Shown here piece after piece: positions 36,421 to 45,033 of a stretch of DNA of 64,000 nucleotides; position 1 is the first letter of the stretch; each line of letters starts with the position of its first letter. A model generated the notes under the pieces. The model made no database searches. It was not told the DNA's origin and saw only the letters and a program-made list of their open reading frames with translations. The position numbers and the translations under genes are program-made. Source of the stretch: Gammaproteobacteria bacterium (GTDB taxonomy: Bacteria; Pseudomonadota; Gammaproteobacteria; JAUZRS01); NCBI GenBank assembly GCA_030949385.1, contig JAUZSP010000007.1, positions 317,210 to 381,209 of the forward strand, written 5' to 3'.

Positions 36421-36489
36421 TTAAGCGTACGCAGCGGTTGATGAAAATGCCAACAACAGTAAAATAGCGATCACTATAGATTGCATCAT
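36421..36489 (-). CDS. Tiny hydrophobic peptide (22 aa) between dsbC and xerD
   Basis: A leftward 22-codon ORF starting with tandem ATG codons, with a strong AGAGGA ribosome-binding site 10 bases away. The product is one hydrophobic helix and ends TAAYA, so it resembles a signal peptide with nothing after it. It could be a small membrane peptide, a leader regulating dsbC, or a gene remnant. Coordinates and start are clear; reality is not. Confidence 0.42.
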   Translation of the reverse strand: MMQSIVIAILLLLAFSSTAAYA

Positions 36490-36552
36490 AAGACTTTATT
36501 CCTCTTAAATTTCGGATTAAATACAACACAGCAACAAGGCCATTGCCTACCT

Positions 36553-37473
36553 CTAAGCACGCGGGTGATGCTGTGCGTGTAAACGCTTCAGACGCTCCCC
36601 AGCGATGTGACGATACATCTGGGTCGTCGTCAGGGTACTGTGACCCAATAACAGCTGCACAGTTCGCAAGTCAGCACCGTGATTAATCAAATGGGTGGCA
36701 AACGCATGGCGCAAGGTGTGTGGAGAGAGTGATTTTGTAATGCCCGTCTGTTTTGCATACCGTTTTATCAAATACCAAAACGCTTGTCGCGTCATGCCCT
36801 TACCCCGCCGTGTGACAAATAAAACATCCATAGAGTCATCAAAACCCGTCAATAACGCCTCACGACCTTGTTGCAAGTAACACTGCACCTTCTCTATGGC
36901 CTGTTCGCCCATGGGCAAAAGCCGTTTTTTACCATCAAGGCTTTCGATTAAGACCACCCCTTGCTGAAAATCCAATTGTGACAAACGCAGAGCAATCAGT
37001 TCTGAAACACGCAAACCACAAGCGTACAACAGCTCCAACATGGCTAAATCTCGCGCCCCCAATAACGTCTTTGGATCAGGAGCCAACAAGAGCGATTCAA
37101 CCTCAGCCTCGGTCAAATGCACCGGCAACGTTAAACCCAATTTGACGCTTTGCAACAGCGCACTCGGCTCTTCAAGCAACCCCCCTTGGGCAAATTGATA
37201 ACGATAAAAACGACGTAACGTTGACAACAAACGTGCCGCACTGCTGGCGCGGTTTTGCTGCTGTTTACGCTCCGCCAGATAATTTTGTAGATCTTCACGT
37301 TGAACAGCCACCAGCTCACAGGGTCTTTTCTCCAACCAGCGCGCCAAACCACGCAAGTCAGCAGCATAGGCCAACAACGTATTTTGGCTTAACGTACGCT
37401 CAGCTTTGATATGCCCAATAAAAGCAGCGATCACGCTCTCTTGACGCTCTTTAAATGACAGTGACACATTCAC
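36553..37473 (-). CDS. xerD: Tyrosine recombinase XerD
   Basis: 306 residues. N-terminal core-binding (SAM-like) domain and C-terminal catalytic domain with R in CGLRVSELIALRL, K in LDGKKRLLP, HTLRHAFATHLI (H, R), LLGHSTLTTTQMYRHI (H and nucleophilic tyrosine). With XerC it resolves chromosome dimers at dif. Followed by dsbC after a short gap. Confidence 0.93.
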   Translation of the reverse strand: MNVSLSFKERQESVIAAFIGHIKAERTLSQNTLLAYAADLRGLARWLEKRPCELVAVQREDLQNYLAERKQQQNRASSAARLLSTLRRFYRYQFAQGGLLEEPSALLQSVKLGLTLPVHLTEAEVESLLLAPDPKTLLGARDLAMLELLYACGLRVSELIALRLSQLDFQQGVVLIESLDGKKRLLPMGEQAIEKVQCYLQQGREALLTGFDDSMDVLFVTRRGKGMTRQAFWYLIKRYAKQTGITKSLSPHTLRHAFATHLINHGADLRTVQLLLGHSTLTTTQMYRHIAGERLKRLHAQHHPRA

Positions 37474-37482
37474 TCCCCCACA

Positions 37483-37509
37483 AAAAAGCGGCCACCAAGG
37501 CCGCTTTTT
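37483..37509. terminator. Intrinsic terminator between the AT-hook gene and xerD
   Basis: AAAAAGCGGCC-ACCAA-GGCCGCTTTTT is a perfect stem with A- and T-runs, working leftward for the AT-hook gene and possibly both ways. Confidence 0.85.
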
Positions 37510-37534
37510 ATCATCAGCTTACCCTCAGCTGAAC

Positions 37535-38167
37535 TTACTTTTTAGTACGGCTCTTACGCTTAGCGGGCGTGGCAGTAATTTTTGCCATCTCCGCCTTTTC
37601 CCATTTTTTTGCAAAACGGCTGATCGCTGCTTCTTTCGCTTCACCCATCTTCAGCAAAGCTTTTTCACGTTTCAAAACCGCTCTCAACTCAGACTGTAGC
37701 TCTTTTACTTCAATTTTTAGCTCAGCAGCCTGTAGCTTGAATCTGTTAGGCCCCACAGTAACCGTTGTTGCTTTGGTAGTAGCCACTGCGGTAGTTGCGT
37801 TTTTCTTACCGGGGGGACGGCCACGTCTTTTCGGTTCAGCAGCCGGTGTCGCAACTGCGGTGGTTGCGTTTTTCTTACCGGGGGGACGACCGCGTCTTTT
37901 CGGTTCAGCAGCCGGTGTCGCAACTGCGGTGGTTGCGTTTTTCTTACCGGGGGGACGACCGCGTCTTTTCGGTTCAGCAGCCGGTGTCGCAACTGCGGTG
38001 GTTGCGTTTTTCTTACTGGGGGGACGACCGCGTCTTTTCGGTTCAGCAGCGGGTGTGGCCGCCTTAGTGGTTGCATTTTTCTTACCGGGGGGACGACCGC
38101 GTCTTTTTTTAACTACTGGGGTTGTTTCGTCAGCTGCGCTGACCTTATCTGTTTCAGCCATGTTCAT
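37535..38167 (-). CDS. AT-hook repeat, histone H1-like DNA-binding protein
   Basis: 210 residues. The first two thirds are five copies of a 23-residue repeat with an AT-hook core (KRRGRPPGKK) separated by NATTAVATPAAEP-type spacers, similar to AlgP/H1-like proteins. The C-terminal part is a predicted coiled coil (AELKIEVKELQSELRAVLKR) and a basic end. It should bind the minor groove of AT-rich DNA and act as a nucleoid protein; which genes it affects is unknown. Repeat proteins of this type vary in copy number between strains. Monocistronic with a terminator. Confidence 0.85.
   Translation of the reverse strand: MNMAETDKVSAADETTPVVKKRRGRPPGKKNATTKAATPAAEPKRRGRPPSKKNATTAVATPAAEPKRRGRPPGKKNATTAVATPAAEPKRRGRPPGKKNATTAVATPAAEPKRRGRPPGKKNATTAVATTKATTVTVGPNRFKLQAAELKIEVKELQSELRAVLKREKALLKMGEAKEAAISRFAKKWEKAEMAKITATPAKRKSRTKK
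37793..38110. repeat. 69-bp tandem repeats inside the AT-hook gene
   Basis: About 4.5 nearly identical 69-bp units, each encoding one AT-hook and a spacer. The central copies differ at only a few positions, so slipped-strand changes would alter the number of hooks without breaking the frame. Confidence 0.9.
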
Positions 38168-38367
38168 ACACTCCTAATCACAAAAAAGTAACCTGAATTA
38201 TAGGTCTCTATAATCTGTTTGCAATTGTATTTCACCAAAAAAGTGAACTATTTTTGCATTTTCTTTATCATACCGCACCATGATAACCATTTAGATGCAT
38301 AATATGAACAACAACGAACGTATTTTTCTCAGACAAAAATACATTACCGAACATAAAAGCACTCAAG

Positions 38368-38396
38368 CAACACAACACAACACAACACAACACAAT
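38368..38396. repeat. Pentanucleotide microsatellite CACAA
   Basis: Five perfect copies of CACAA (38371–38395) plus partial flanks, in the 355-base non-coding gap (38168–38522) between the AT-hook gene and the divergent PAP2 operon. The rest of the gap is AT-rich and presumably holds both promoters. Confidence 0.85.
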
Positions 38397-38522
38397 ACAC
38401 TCCAATGCCAACCCCCAATACATCGACTGACATTCACTGTTAATGAGCGTTTATCCAAATAACATTGCACCCACACAAACGCTCCTATTCGTTTGACACT
38501 CACCTCACCACTGAGAAAAACA

Positions 38523-39410
38523 ATGACTTTACTTCGCGCCAAAGAAAACTCTGCCTCCAAACTGGAAAACAACACTTCCCTTTTGTTTCTGCTCTCCATA
38601 TCTCTTTTGATTTTACTGTCGTTCATTCTCTTTCTTTTTGCCCTACACCTAGATCAACTTGATCAAGCGGATTACTGGCATCTACAGGTCGAGACCTTTC
38701 TCAATCTAAATCACCTTTTATCCACTCAGTCGAACCTTTGGTTCAATTTGACTCAACTCGGTGATGCCTTTGTTCTGCTGCCGCTGTTCTCTTGTTTAAT
38801 TATTTGGCGACCTCAAGCGTGGGCAGCCATTTTTGCCGCCGTACCGCTGGCGGCCTTTTTATCGTGGATCGGAAAACTGTTGGCCGCCATGCCTAGGCCT
38901 GCCGCCGTTTTAGATCACACACTTTTTAATATCGTTGGACCCACTTTAAGTTCATCCACCAGCTTACCGTCAGGTCACACCCTCACCCTGTTTGCCGTGA
39001 TCACCGCTGTTAGCGTTATTTTACTGCCACAACTCCCCAAACGTTTTCAAACCACAGCTCTAATCAGCGCCCTCAGTCTCGCACTTTTTCTCTCCTTATC
39101 AAGAGTGGCTGTTGGCGCACACTGGCCGTTAGATCTTCTGGTTGGGGCAGCTTTGGGTATTATTTCAGGGGTTAGCGGCGCACTGTTGGTTCAAAAACAG
39201 ACAAGGTGGCAGTGGCTGTGTGCGCCCAAACAGCCTATTTTAGCCTTCATTATGTTACTATGGGCTTTGGCCTTATTGTTTCACTCATTTCGCCTAATGC
39301 AGGAAAGCGTACTGATCATCTGGCCAGCGGCTCTCTCAGCGTTGTTCGTATCCGCGCATCTGTTTGGCCTACATGCACACCTATTTTCATCTTCCAAAAA
39401 ACATCCATGA
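38523..39410 (+). CDS. PAP2-family membrane phosphatase
   Basis: 295 residues from the ATG at 38523. Six hydrophobic segments and all three PAP2 motifs: KLLAAMPRP, SLPSGHT and SRVAVGAHWPLDLLVG. Such enzymes remove phosphate from undecaprenyl pyrophosphate, phosphatidylglycerophosphate or lipid A. Its stop overlaps the start of the phosphoethanolamine transferase gene (ATGA), which points to lipid A as the substrate, an inference. Confidence 0.88.
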   Translation: MTLLRAKENSASKLENNTSLLFLLSISLLILLSFILFLFALHLDQLDQADYWHLQVETFLNLNHLLSTQSNLWFNLTQLGDAFVLLPLFSCLIIWRPQAWAAIFAAVPLAAFLSWIGKLLAAMPRPAAVLDHTLFNIVGPTLSSSTSLPSGHTLTLFAVITAVSVILLPQLPKRFQTTALISALSLALFLSLSRVAVGAHWPLDLLVGAALGIISGVSGALLVQKQTRWQWLCAPKQPILAFIMLLWALALLFHSFRLMQESVLIIWPAALSALFVSAHLFGLHAHLFSSSKKHP

Positions 39411-41050
39411 ACAGATTTTCTACCGTGTTTTACCGCAGCACTCTACAAAAAATACAGCGTCTAAAGTGGCAACTCAGCGCCAGCCAATTTGTGCTGGCCA
39501 TCACCGTGATAAATTTGGTGCTTTATCATTGGCCCCTCTATACCTTTATTCTCTCCGACCTCAACTTTTTTTCCAGCAATGGGTTTTGGACATTTTTTAC
39601 TGTCGTATTGATTGCCTCCCTCGCTACCGTCCTTGCGATCTCACTCCTGACTCTTGTTTCATTTACCTTAGCCAAGGTGTTCTGTGGTTTGGTCGCCATT
39701 GTCAACGCCCTTGCCCTCTACTTTATGCTCACCTATCAGGTCATATTGGATAAAACCATGATGAGCAATGTGCTGAATACCCAAAGCACAGAAGCACTCG
39801 CTTACCTACACCCTAAAATGCTGGTCTATGTTTTTGTTTTCGGTCTACTGCCTGCCCTACTGCTGTTCAAAGTTCAAATCATCAAAAAAAGCCGCCTCCG
39901 CTTGCTTATACACAACCTCACCTTTCTATTAATCGCGCTTGTCTTGATCTACTTGAACTCCAGTAGCTGGCTCTGGTTGGACAAAAATTCCAAGATATTG
40001 GGCAGTAAAATAGTACCGTGGTCTTATCTCATCAACACGATACGCATTCAAAATTTACACCTTGACTCTTTGGATGAGCAGCATTTATTGCCCTCTGCTC
40101 ACTTTAGCAATGATGAAAAAACCGTTGTGGTACTGGTCATCGGCGAGACCGCTCGGGCGCAAAATTTTTCTTTATACGGTTACAACAGAGCCACGAACCC
40201 TTTGCTCTCAAAACGACAAGACCTTACTGTTTTACCAAACGCCACCTCCTGCTCCACCTACACCACCGCTTCTTTACGCTGCATTCTATCGCACAAAGAC
40301 AGTCCTGATTCCGATGAACCCTTACCCAGTTATCTACAAAGAATGGGGGTTGATGTCACATGGCGCACACGCAATTGGGGAGAGCCCCCCATACACGTCG
40401 CCCACTATCAGAAAAGACAAGAACTAAAAAAAATCTGTCAAGGAATCGGCTGTAATTACGATGAAGTGCTTTTAAGTGGTCTGAAACAACAGATTTTATC
40501 CTCCAGCAAAAAAAAGGTGTTTGTTGTTTTGCACCAAAAAGGCAGTCACGGCCCCTCCTATTACTTGGAATACCCCGAGCAATTTGAGGTTTTTAAACCC
40601 AGTTGTAAATCTGTGGAACTCAGCCAATGCAGTCAACAAGAACTCATCAACGCCTACGACAACACCCTATTGTATACAGACCATTTTCTAGCCCGCCTGA
40701 TTCAACTGCTAGAAGGACTCAATAACACGTCAACCGTTATGCTCTACCTCTCCGATCACGGCGAATCTTTGGGTGAGTACGGCCTCTATCTGCATGGAAC
40801 CCCTTATTCTATTGCGCCGGATGTGCAAAAAAAGATCCCTTTTTTAGTCTGGATGTCAAAACGGTTTCGTGACAGCAGAGGTCTGGAAAAAACCCTAACG
40901 CATAAAAAATATGAGCATTCCCACCACAATGTGTTTCATAGTATTATGGGTGCATTTGCTATGGTGGGAACAATTTACAATGAAGAACGTGATATTTTCC
41001 ACAGCCCAAAAAATGAATTAAATTCTTTGCGAGATTTGGAGCAGCCATGA
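39407..41050 (+). CDS. eptA: Phosphoethanolamine–lipid A transferase, EptA family
   Basis: 547 residues, the E. coli EptA length, from the ATG overlapping the PAP2 stop. N-terminal five-helix membrane domain (about 25–180), then a periplasmic sulfatase-fold domain with the nucleophilic threonine in VIGETARAQNFSLYGY, the substrate region SCSTYTTASLRCI, and metal ligands in YLSDHGESLGE and the YLHGTPYSIAP loop. It adds phosphoethanolamine to lipid A and lowers surface charge, giving polymyxin tolerance in other bacteria. The PmrA-like regulator at 16.4 kb may control it (inference). Confidence 0.92.
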   Translation: MNRFSTVFYRSTLQKIQRLKWQLSASQFVLAITVINLVLYHWPLYTFILSDLNFFSSNGFWTFFTVVLIASLATVLAISLLTLVSFTLAKVFCGLVAIVNALALYFMLTYQVILDKTMMSNVLNTQSTEALAYLHPKMLVYVFVFGLLPALLLFKVQIIKKSRLRLLIHNLTFLLIALVLIYLNSSSWLWLDKNSKILGSKIVPWSYLINTIRIQNLHLDSLDEQHLLPSAHFSNDEKTVVVLVIGETARAQNFSLYGYNRATNPLLSKRQDLTVLPNATSCSTYTTASLRCILSHKDSPDSDEPLPSYLQRMGVDVTWRTRNWGEPPIHVAHYQKRQELKKICQGIGCNYDEVLLSGLKQQILSSSKKKVFVVLHQKGSHGPSYYLEYPEQFEVFKPSCKSVELSQCSQQELINAYDNTLLYTDHFLARLIQLLEGLNNTSTVMLYLSDHGESLGEYGLYLHGTPYSIAPDVQKKIPFLVWMSKRFRDSRGLEKTLTHKKYEHSHHNVFHSIMGAFAMVGTIYNEERDIFHSPKNELNSLRDLEQP

Positions 41051-42177
41051 CCTTGAAAAAATCAAACTCAGCCCCTCTCTTCATTCAGTCGGCTTTCGCA
41101 CTTGTTTTCCTTTTGCCAATCGACGCATTTTGCACCCCCTTCGGCAGTTACGATGCCCGCACCATAGCGATGGGTAATGCCGGTGTGGCTGCCGCCAATC
41201 TCAGCGCAGCGGCTTTTTATAATCCCGCCATGCTCGCTCTACAAGAGAGTAATAAGAAAAAATTTCACATCACCCTACCAACCCTAGCAATCAATATTGC
41301 CGATCAACACGGTGTCATTGACGACCTGAAAAACTATCAAGCCGCTCCCAGCAACAGTGTGCAACGCACCGAAATTGCCAAACAGATGCTCAATAACCCT
41401 TTTTTTGCTGAAGTTCAACTCGGCACAGTGGCAGTCTTTAAAGAAAAATCATATTCACTGGCGCTGAATTACAGCCGCCATATCGGTGCCAGTATCAAAA
41501 CCAGTGCCACCGATCTAGTGACCTATCTGGATACTAAATTAAACGTCATAGGACTGGACAGTCAAGAACTAGGATTCACTCTGGCAAAACGTTTCCACAA
41601 TAATAAAAATCGTTTTTCTGTTGGCATTAACCCTAAGCTGGTCTCTGTCACTCCCTTTTCCAGTTCAACCTTAGCAACCAGTGTGAATACCAGCAATCTG
41701 GATTTCATCAACACCGACAGCAGCCAAAATAAACAAGAGTTTATCTCCCTCGACCTCGGCCTTGCCTATCAAATGGGTTCGCAATTTCGTGCCGGTTTGA
41801 GCATTCGTGATTTAATCAGTCAGCGCTACACCACCGCCGAAGGTGAGCGTATTCGCAGCACACCCAAAGCGCGTATTGGCGTTGCTTATGAAGGCCGTTT
41901 TTACACTGTTACCGCTGATTACGACCTGAGCAATAACGACCCGATTGCATTTGAAAACTCCAGTCGTTTTTTCTCCCTCGGCACAGAACTGCGTTTTTAT
42001 ACGATCGCAAAACTGCGTTTAGGCTATCTGCACAACAGCGCGGACAGCAGCAACCCTGTACAGATGTTTACTCTTGGTGCTGGTCTTAGCCTTTTTGGGG
42101 CGGTTCTGGATCTAACCGTCATCAGTGATCAAAAAAATTCGCTCTCAGCAGCCGTGCAGAGCGGCTTCTCTTTTTAA
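41047..42177 (+). CDS. TraF-like (PF13729) outer-membrane protein
   Basis: 376 residues. Signal peptide ending AFC, then FGSYDARTIAMGNAGVAAANLSAAAFYNPAML, typical of the conjugal-transfer TraF_2 family and of FadL-like barrels, and a beta-rich body ending AVQSGFSF with terminal phenylalanine. It is most likely an outer-membrane beta-barrel rather than a conjugation protein; no transfer genes are near. It overlaps eptA by 4 bases. Confidence 0.8.
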   Translation: MTLKKSNSAPLFIQSAFALVFLLPIDAFCTPFGSYDARTIAMGNAGVAAANLSAAAFYNPAMLALQESNKKKFHITLPTLAINIADQHGVIDDLKNYQAAPSNSVQRTEIAKQMLNNPFFAEVQLGTVAVFKEKSYSLALNYSRHIGASIKTSATDLVTYLDTKLNVIGLDSQELGFTLAKRFHNNKNRFSVGINPKLVSVTPFSSSTLATSVNTSNLDFINTDSSQNKQEFISLDLGLAYQMGSQFRAGLSIRDLISQRYTTAEGERIRSTPKARIGVAYEGRFYTVTADYDLSNNDPIAFENSSRFFSLGTELRFYTIAKLRLGYLHNSADSSNPVQMFTLGAGLSLFGAVLDLTVISDQKNSLSAAVQSGFSF

Positions 42178-42203
42178 CCCATTAAACAACACAGACAACA
42201 CGT

Positions 42204-42644
42204 ATGCCTACCGAACAATCCAATTGCACTCCCGCCCCCCTGCTGCGCCGCCTTGCGGCTCTGTTTTATGACCTGTTTCTGTTAATCGCCGTGCTGTTTT
42301 TTGCCTCTGCGCTGGCCGTTGCTATCAATCAAGCGCCCATTCCAAAGCAAAACCTCGGTTTTCAACTCTATCTATTATTGGTAACGTATATTTTCTTTGC
42401 TTGGTTTTGGACACACGGCGGGGAAACCTTGGGCATGAGAGCCTGGCGATTGCAGTTGCAATCCAGCCAAGGCGGTGCCATTACCTGGCGCATCAGTTTA
42501 ATCCGTTTTATGGCCGCCATCCCCTCACTGCTTTTTTTCGGCTGCGGTTACTGGTGGGTACTCATCGACCCCAAAAAACGCAGCTGGCACGACCGACTCT
42601 CTCACAGTCAACTCTGTCTGCTGGAAAAAAAGCAGCGTTCATAA
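42204..42644 (+). CDS. RDD family membrane protein
   Basis: 146 residues. Starts with the RDD signature LLRRLAALFYDLFLLIAVLFFAS, three TM helices, and GETLGMRAWRLQLQSSQGG plus the C-terminal KKRSWHDRLSHSQL. RDD proteins are small membrane proteins, a few linked to sodium or solute transport; the role here is unknown. Last gene of the PAP2–eptA–TraF-like operon; it overlaps convergent lptG by 6 bases. Confidence 0.88.
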   Translation: MPTEQSNCTPAPLLRRLAALFYDLFLLIAVLFFASALAVAINQAPIPKQNLGFQLYLLLVTYIFFAWFWTHGGETLGMRAWRLQLQSSQGGAITWRISLIRFMAAIPSLLFFGCGYWWVLIDPKKRSWHDRLSHSQLCLLEKKQRS

Positions 42645-43697
42645 CACACGGCGTAACAAGTACACACCCGCCCCGAGGAACAAGAGCAAAGGCAAAACAG
42701 CACTGATAAAAGGCGAAAGACCATAAACCAAACCCAAGTGACCAAAAAGACGCGCCAATAGAAAATAGCCCACGCCAATCAAGGTACCTAATAAAATTTT
42801 CTGACCTGCACCCGACGAACGTAACGAACCAAAGACAAATGGCATTGCCAACAACAACATCACCAAAGCCGAAAGGGGAGCCAATAAACTGCTCCAAAAA
42901 GCCAACTCATAACGAGACGCATCTAATTCGTTATTTCTCAAGTACTCAATATAATTGTACAACTCTCGCGCTGACATACTTTCCGGTTGCACAGACAACA
43001 CATTAAACAGGTCTACGTTAATCAAATAAGGCCACTGCTGTTGTTTTAGTCTTTTAATCTCGACCCTATCTTCATTAAAGTAGCTGTAACGTAAACCCTT
43101 TAGCAACCAGTGATCCGTTTCATAATAGGCACTGACCGCCGACAACGAAAAACGTAACACCAAACCATCAAACTCATAAATCGTCACACCGCGTAAATGC
43201 AAATCGGGCAATACCGTCCTAACATTGATATAACGGCCTCCATCTTTAACCCAAAGGCCATTAGCACCTGTCAATGAAACCCGCTTTTCCAAAGCCGTGG
43301 AGCGCAGCTCTTCCGCACGTCGATCTCCCACGGGAGCCAACCACTCGCCAATCACCGCCATCATCACTGCCAACAACAACCCCACCTGCAAAACAGAACG
43401 AATAATGCGTTTTGGTGAGACCCCCGCCGAACGCATCACAATCAACTCAGAATTAGCAGCCATAGCCCCCAAACTCAACAAACTGCCGATCAACACCGAG
43501 CTGGCAAAATAATCGTGCATTCGTCTTGGAATCGTGTAAACAATGTAAAGAGCAGCATGGGTCAAGTCGTAATCCTGTTTTCCCACTGAGGAAAGCTCAT
43601 TAATCAAAGCAAACACCGCATCCACCGAGGTAATCAACAACAACACCATCAATGAGCCAGCAATGACCGCACGAGCAATATAACGATCTAAAATCAT
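42639..43697 (-). CDS. lptG: LPS export permease LptG
   Basis: 352 residues. Six TM helices with a periplasmic beta-jellyroll domain; TIPRRMHDYFASSVLIGSLLSLG and SELIVMRSAGVSPKRI (coupling helix) are typical. With LptF it forms the membrane part of the LptB2FG transporter that moves LPS to the outer membrane. Directly follows lptF. Confidence 0.93.
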   Translation of the reverse strand: MILDRYIARAVIAGSLMVLLLITSVDAVFALINELSSVGKQDYDLTHAALYIVYTIPRRMHDYFASSVLIGSLLSLGAMAANSELIVMRSAGVSPKRIIRSVLQVGLLLAVMMAVIGEWLAPVGDRRAEELRSTALEKRVSLTGANGLWVKDGGRYINVRTVLPDLHLRGVTIYEFDGLVLRFSLSAVSAYYETDHWLLKGLRYSYFNEDRVEIKRLKQQQWPYLINVDLFNVLSVQPESMSARELYNYIEYLRNNELDASRYELAFWSSLLAPLSALVMLLLAMPFVFGSLRSSGAGQKILLGTLIGVGYFLLARLFGHLGLVYGLSPFISAVLPLLLFLGAGVYLLRRVL

Positions 43698-44807
43698 CTA
43701 CGAACTGCGCCTCAACAGGATCTGTTTTGCCCAAGCAAAACCGTGCATATTTAAAATCAGTAACAAGACCAGCGAGAACATCAATAACTGCAACCACCAC
43801 ATCCCCAAATAAGGTGCGGTCACACCCTCAACCATCCAATTTTTGGATAACACCAAAAAATTGGAATAAGGCACATAGAACAACACCGCCACCACCAGTT
43901 TTCCATAACGCCCTTTGCGGGGTGTGGTGCGACTCAAAGGCACAGCCAACAACGCCAAAATCAACGCGACAAGCGGTAAATTCAGACGCCACTGCAATTC
44001 CGCTCGGTCGGCTAATTGATCCGAAGACCACAGTTCAGTGGTGGTTTTTGCTGCCCGTTTTAATGCCTGTTGCACCACCGGATTATCCATCACTACGATG
44101 CCATGCTGTTCAAACTCGGTGACTTCGTAATCAGCCTGACCAGGTTGGCCGACGTAACGCCTGCCCCGTTCGAATAAAATATGCGCACGCTGATTTTTAT
44201 CGCCTCGGACAAAGGTCGCCTGCTCAGCAACCTCTAAACTTAAACGACCATCGGCCGTTTTAGCGTGAACAAAGACATCCTCTAGAACCGTGCCATCAGC
44301 ACTCACCTGTTTAACAAACAAAACACTTTTGCCATCACGGGATTCATTAAATCGCCCCGCACTGATGTTATTCAACTCCGAACGCTGCTCAAGATTGGCT
44401 TTGAGTTTCTGCTCGATCCGAGCCGCCCACGGCGAAGCCCATAAAGTCAAACAGACGATAATCAACACCGCCAAACCAGCACAGGCCAAAACGGGGCGAA
44501 ACAACTCACGACTGCCGATGCCACAGGCGTTCATAGCTGACATTTCACTGTCTTTATAAAGTCGACCCAAACTCAACATCACACCTAAATAAAGCCCCAA
44601 GGGAATCAAGGTGACCAAAAAACCAATAACATAGGTAAAAAACAGCGGCACCACAGCGTCGCTCGGCAAAGAGCCCCCCACCGCTTTGCTCAAAATCAAC
44701 ACCAAAGAGTTGCTTACTAAAATCAGCAGTAATACCAATGTCACCGCAAACCAAGCCTGCAAAATCTCTTTAATCAAATAACGATCAATAATAGTCAGCA
44801 ACAGCAT
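43698..44807 (-). CDS. lptF: LPS export permease LptF
   Basis: 369 residues. Same fold as LptG; IIDRYLIKEILQAWFAVTLV at the N-terminus, LYKDSEMSAMNACGIGSREL coupling helix. Partner of LptG. Divergent from pepA, as in most gammaproteobacteria. Confidence 0.94.
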   Translation of the reverse strand: MLLLTIIDRYLIKEILQAWFAVTLVLLLILVSNSLVLILSKAVGGSLPSDAVVPLFFTYVIGFLVTLIPLGLYLGVMLSLGRLYKDSEMSAMNACGIGSRELFRPVLACAGLAVLIIVCLTLWASPWAARIEQKLKANLEQRSELNNISAGRFNESRDGKSVLFVKQVSADGTVLEDVFVHAKTADGRLSLEVAEQATFVRGDKNQRAHILFERGRRYVGQPGQADYEVTEFEQHGIVVMDNPVVQQALKRAAKTTTELWSSDQLADRAELQWRLNLPLVALILALLAVPLSRTTPRKGRYGKLVVAVLFYVPYSNFLVLSKNWMVEGVTAPYLGMWWLQLLMFSLVLLLILNMHGFAWAKQILLRRSS

Positions 44808-44878
44808 CTCTTCCGTTGTTTAAATTTCCATCTAAAAAAAGCATTCACACTTAAAATCTGCTGCATCATAGCGGTTTT

Positions 44879-44912
44879 TTGCCTAGAATGGGGCACTTTG
44901 CAGTATAGGCAA
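44879..44912. promoter_or_regulatory. Symmetric promoter-like element between lptF and pepA
   Basis: TTGCCTA and TAGGCAA are inverted arms 20 bases apart. On each strand TTGCCT could be a -35 with an AT-rich hexamer 17 bases on, so both divergent genes may start here with overlapping promoters. The -10 boxes are poor. Confidence 0.3.
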
Positions 44913-45033
44913 GGTCACTCTCCTGTGACGCTCTAGCAGCCGTCAGTTGATAAATCACAACGACAAATAAAGCAGAGCAGACTACGCTTACGCAACAACA
45001 CGTGGAACAGAGCCGAATAACATAGGAAATAAT

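Noticed and set aside
36553-37473. Integrase of a mobile element
   Set aside because: Length, sequence and the dsbC neighbour fit chromosomal XerD; no attachment-site repeats or cargo are seen.
37569-38177. Long plus-strand ORF (202 codons) opposite the AT-hook gene
   Set aside because: It is the antisense of a repetitive low-complexity gene; the repeat has no stops on either strand. The AT-hook frame has recognisable motifs and a terminator.
41047-42177. Evidence for a conjugative element because of the TraF-like protein
   Set aside because: No other transfer, relaxase or pilus genes are present, and the protein has the signal peptide and terminal Phe of an outer-membrane barrel. The family name alone is not evidence of conjugation.
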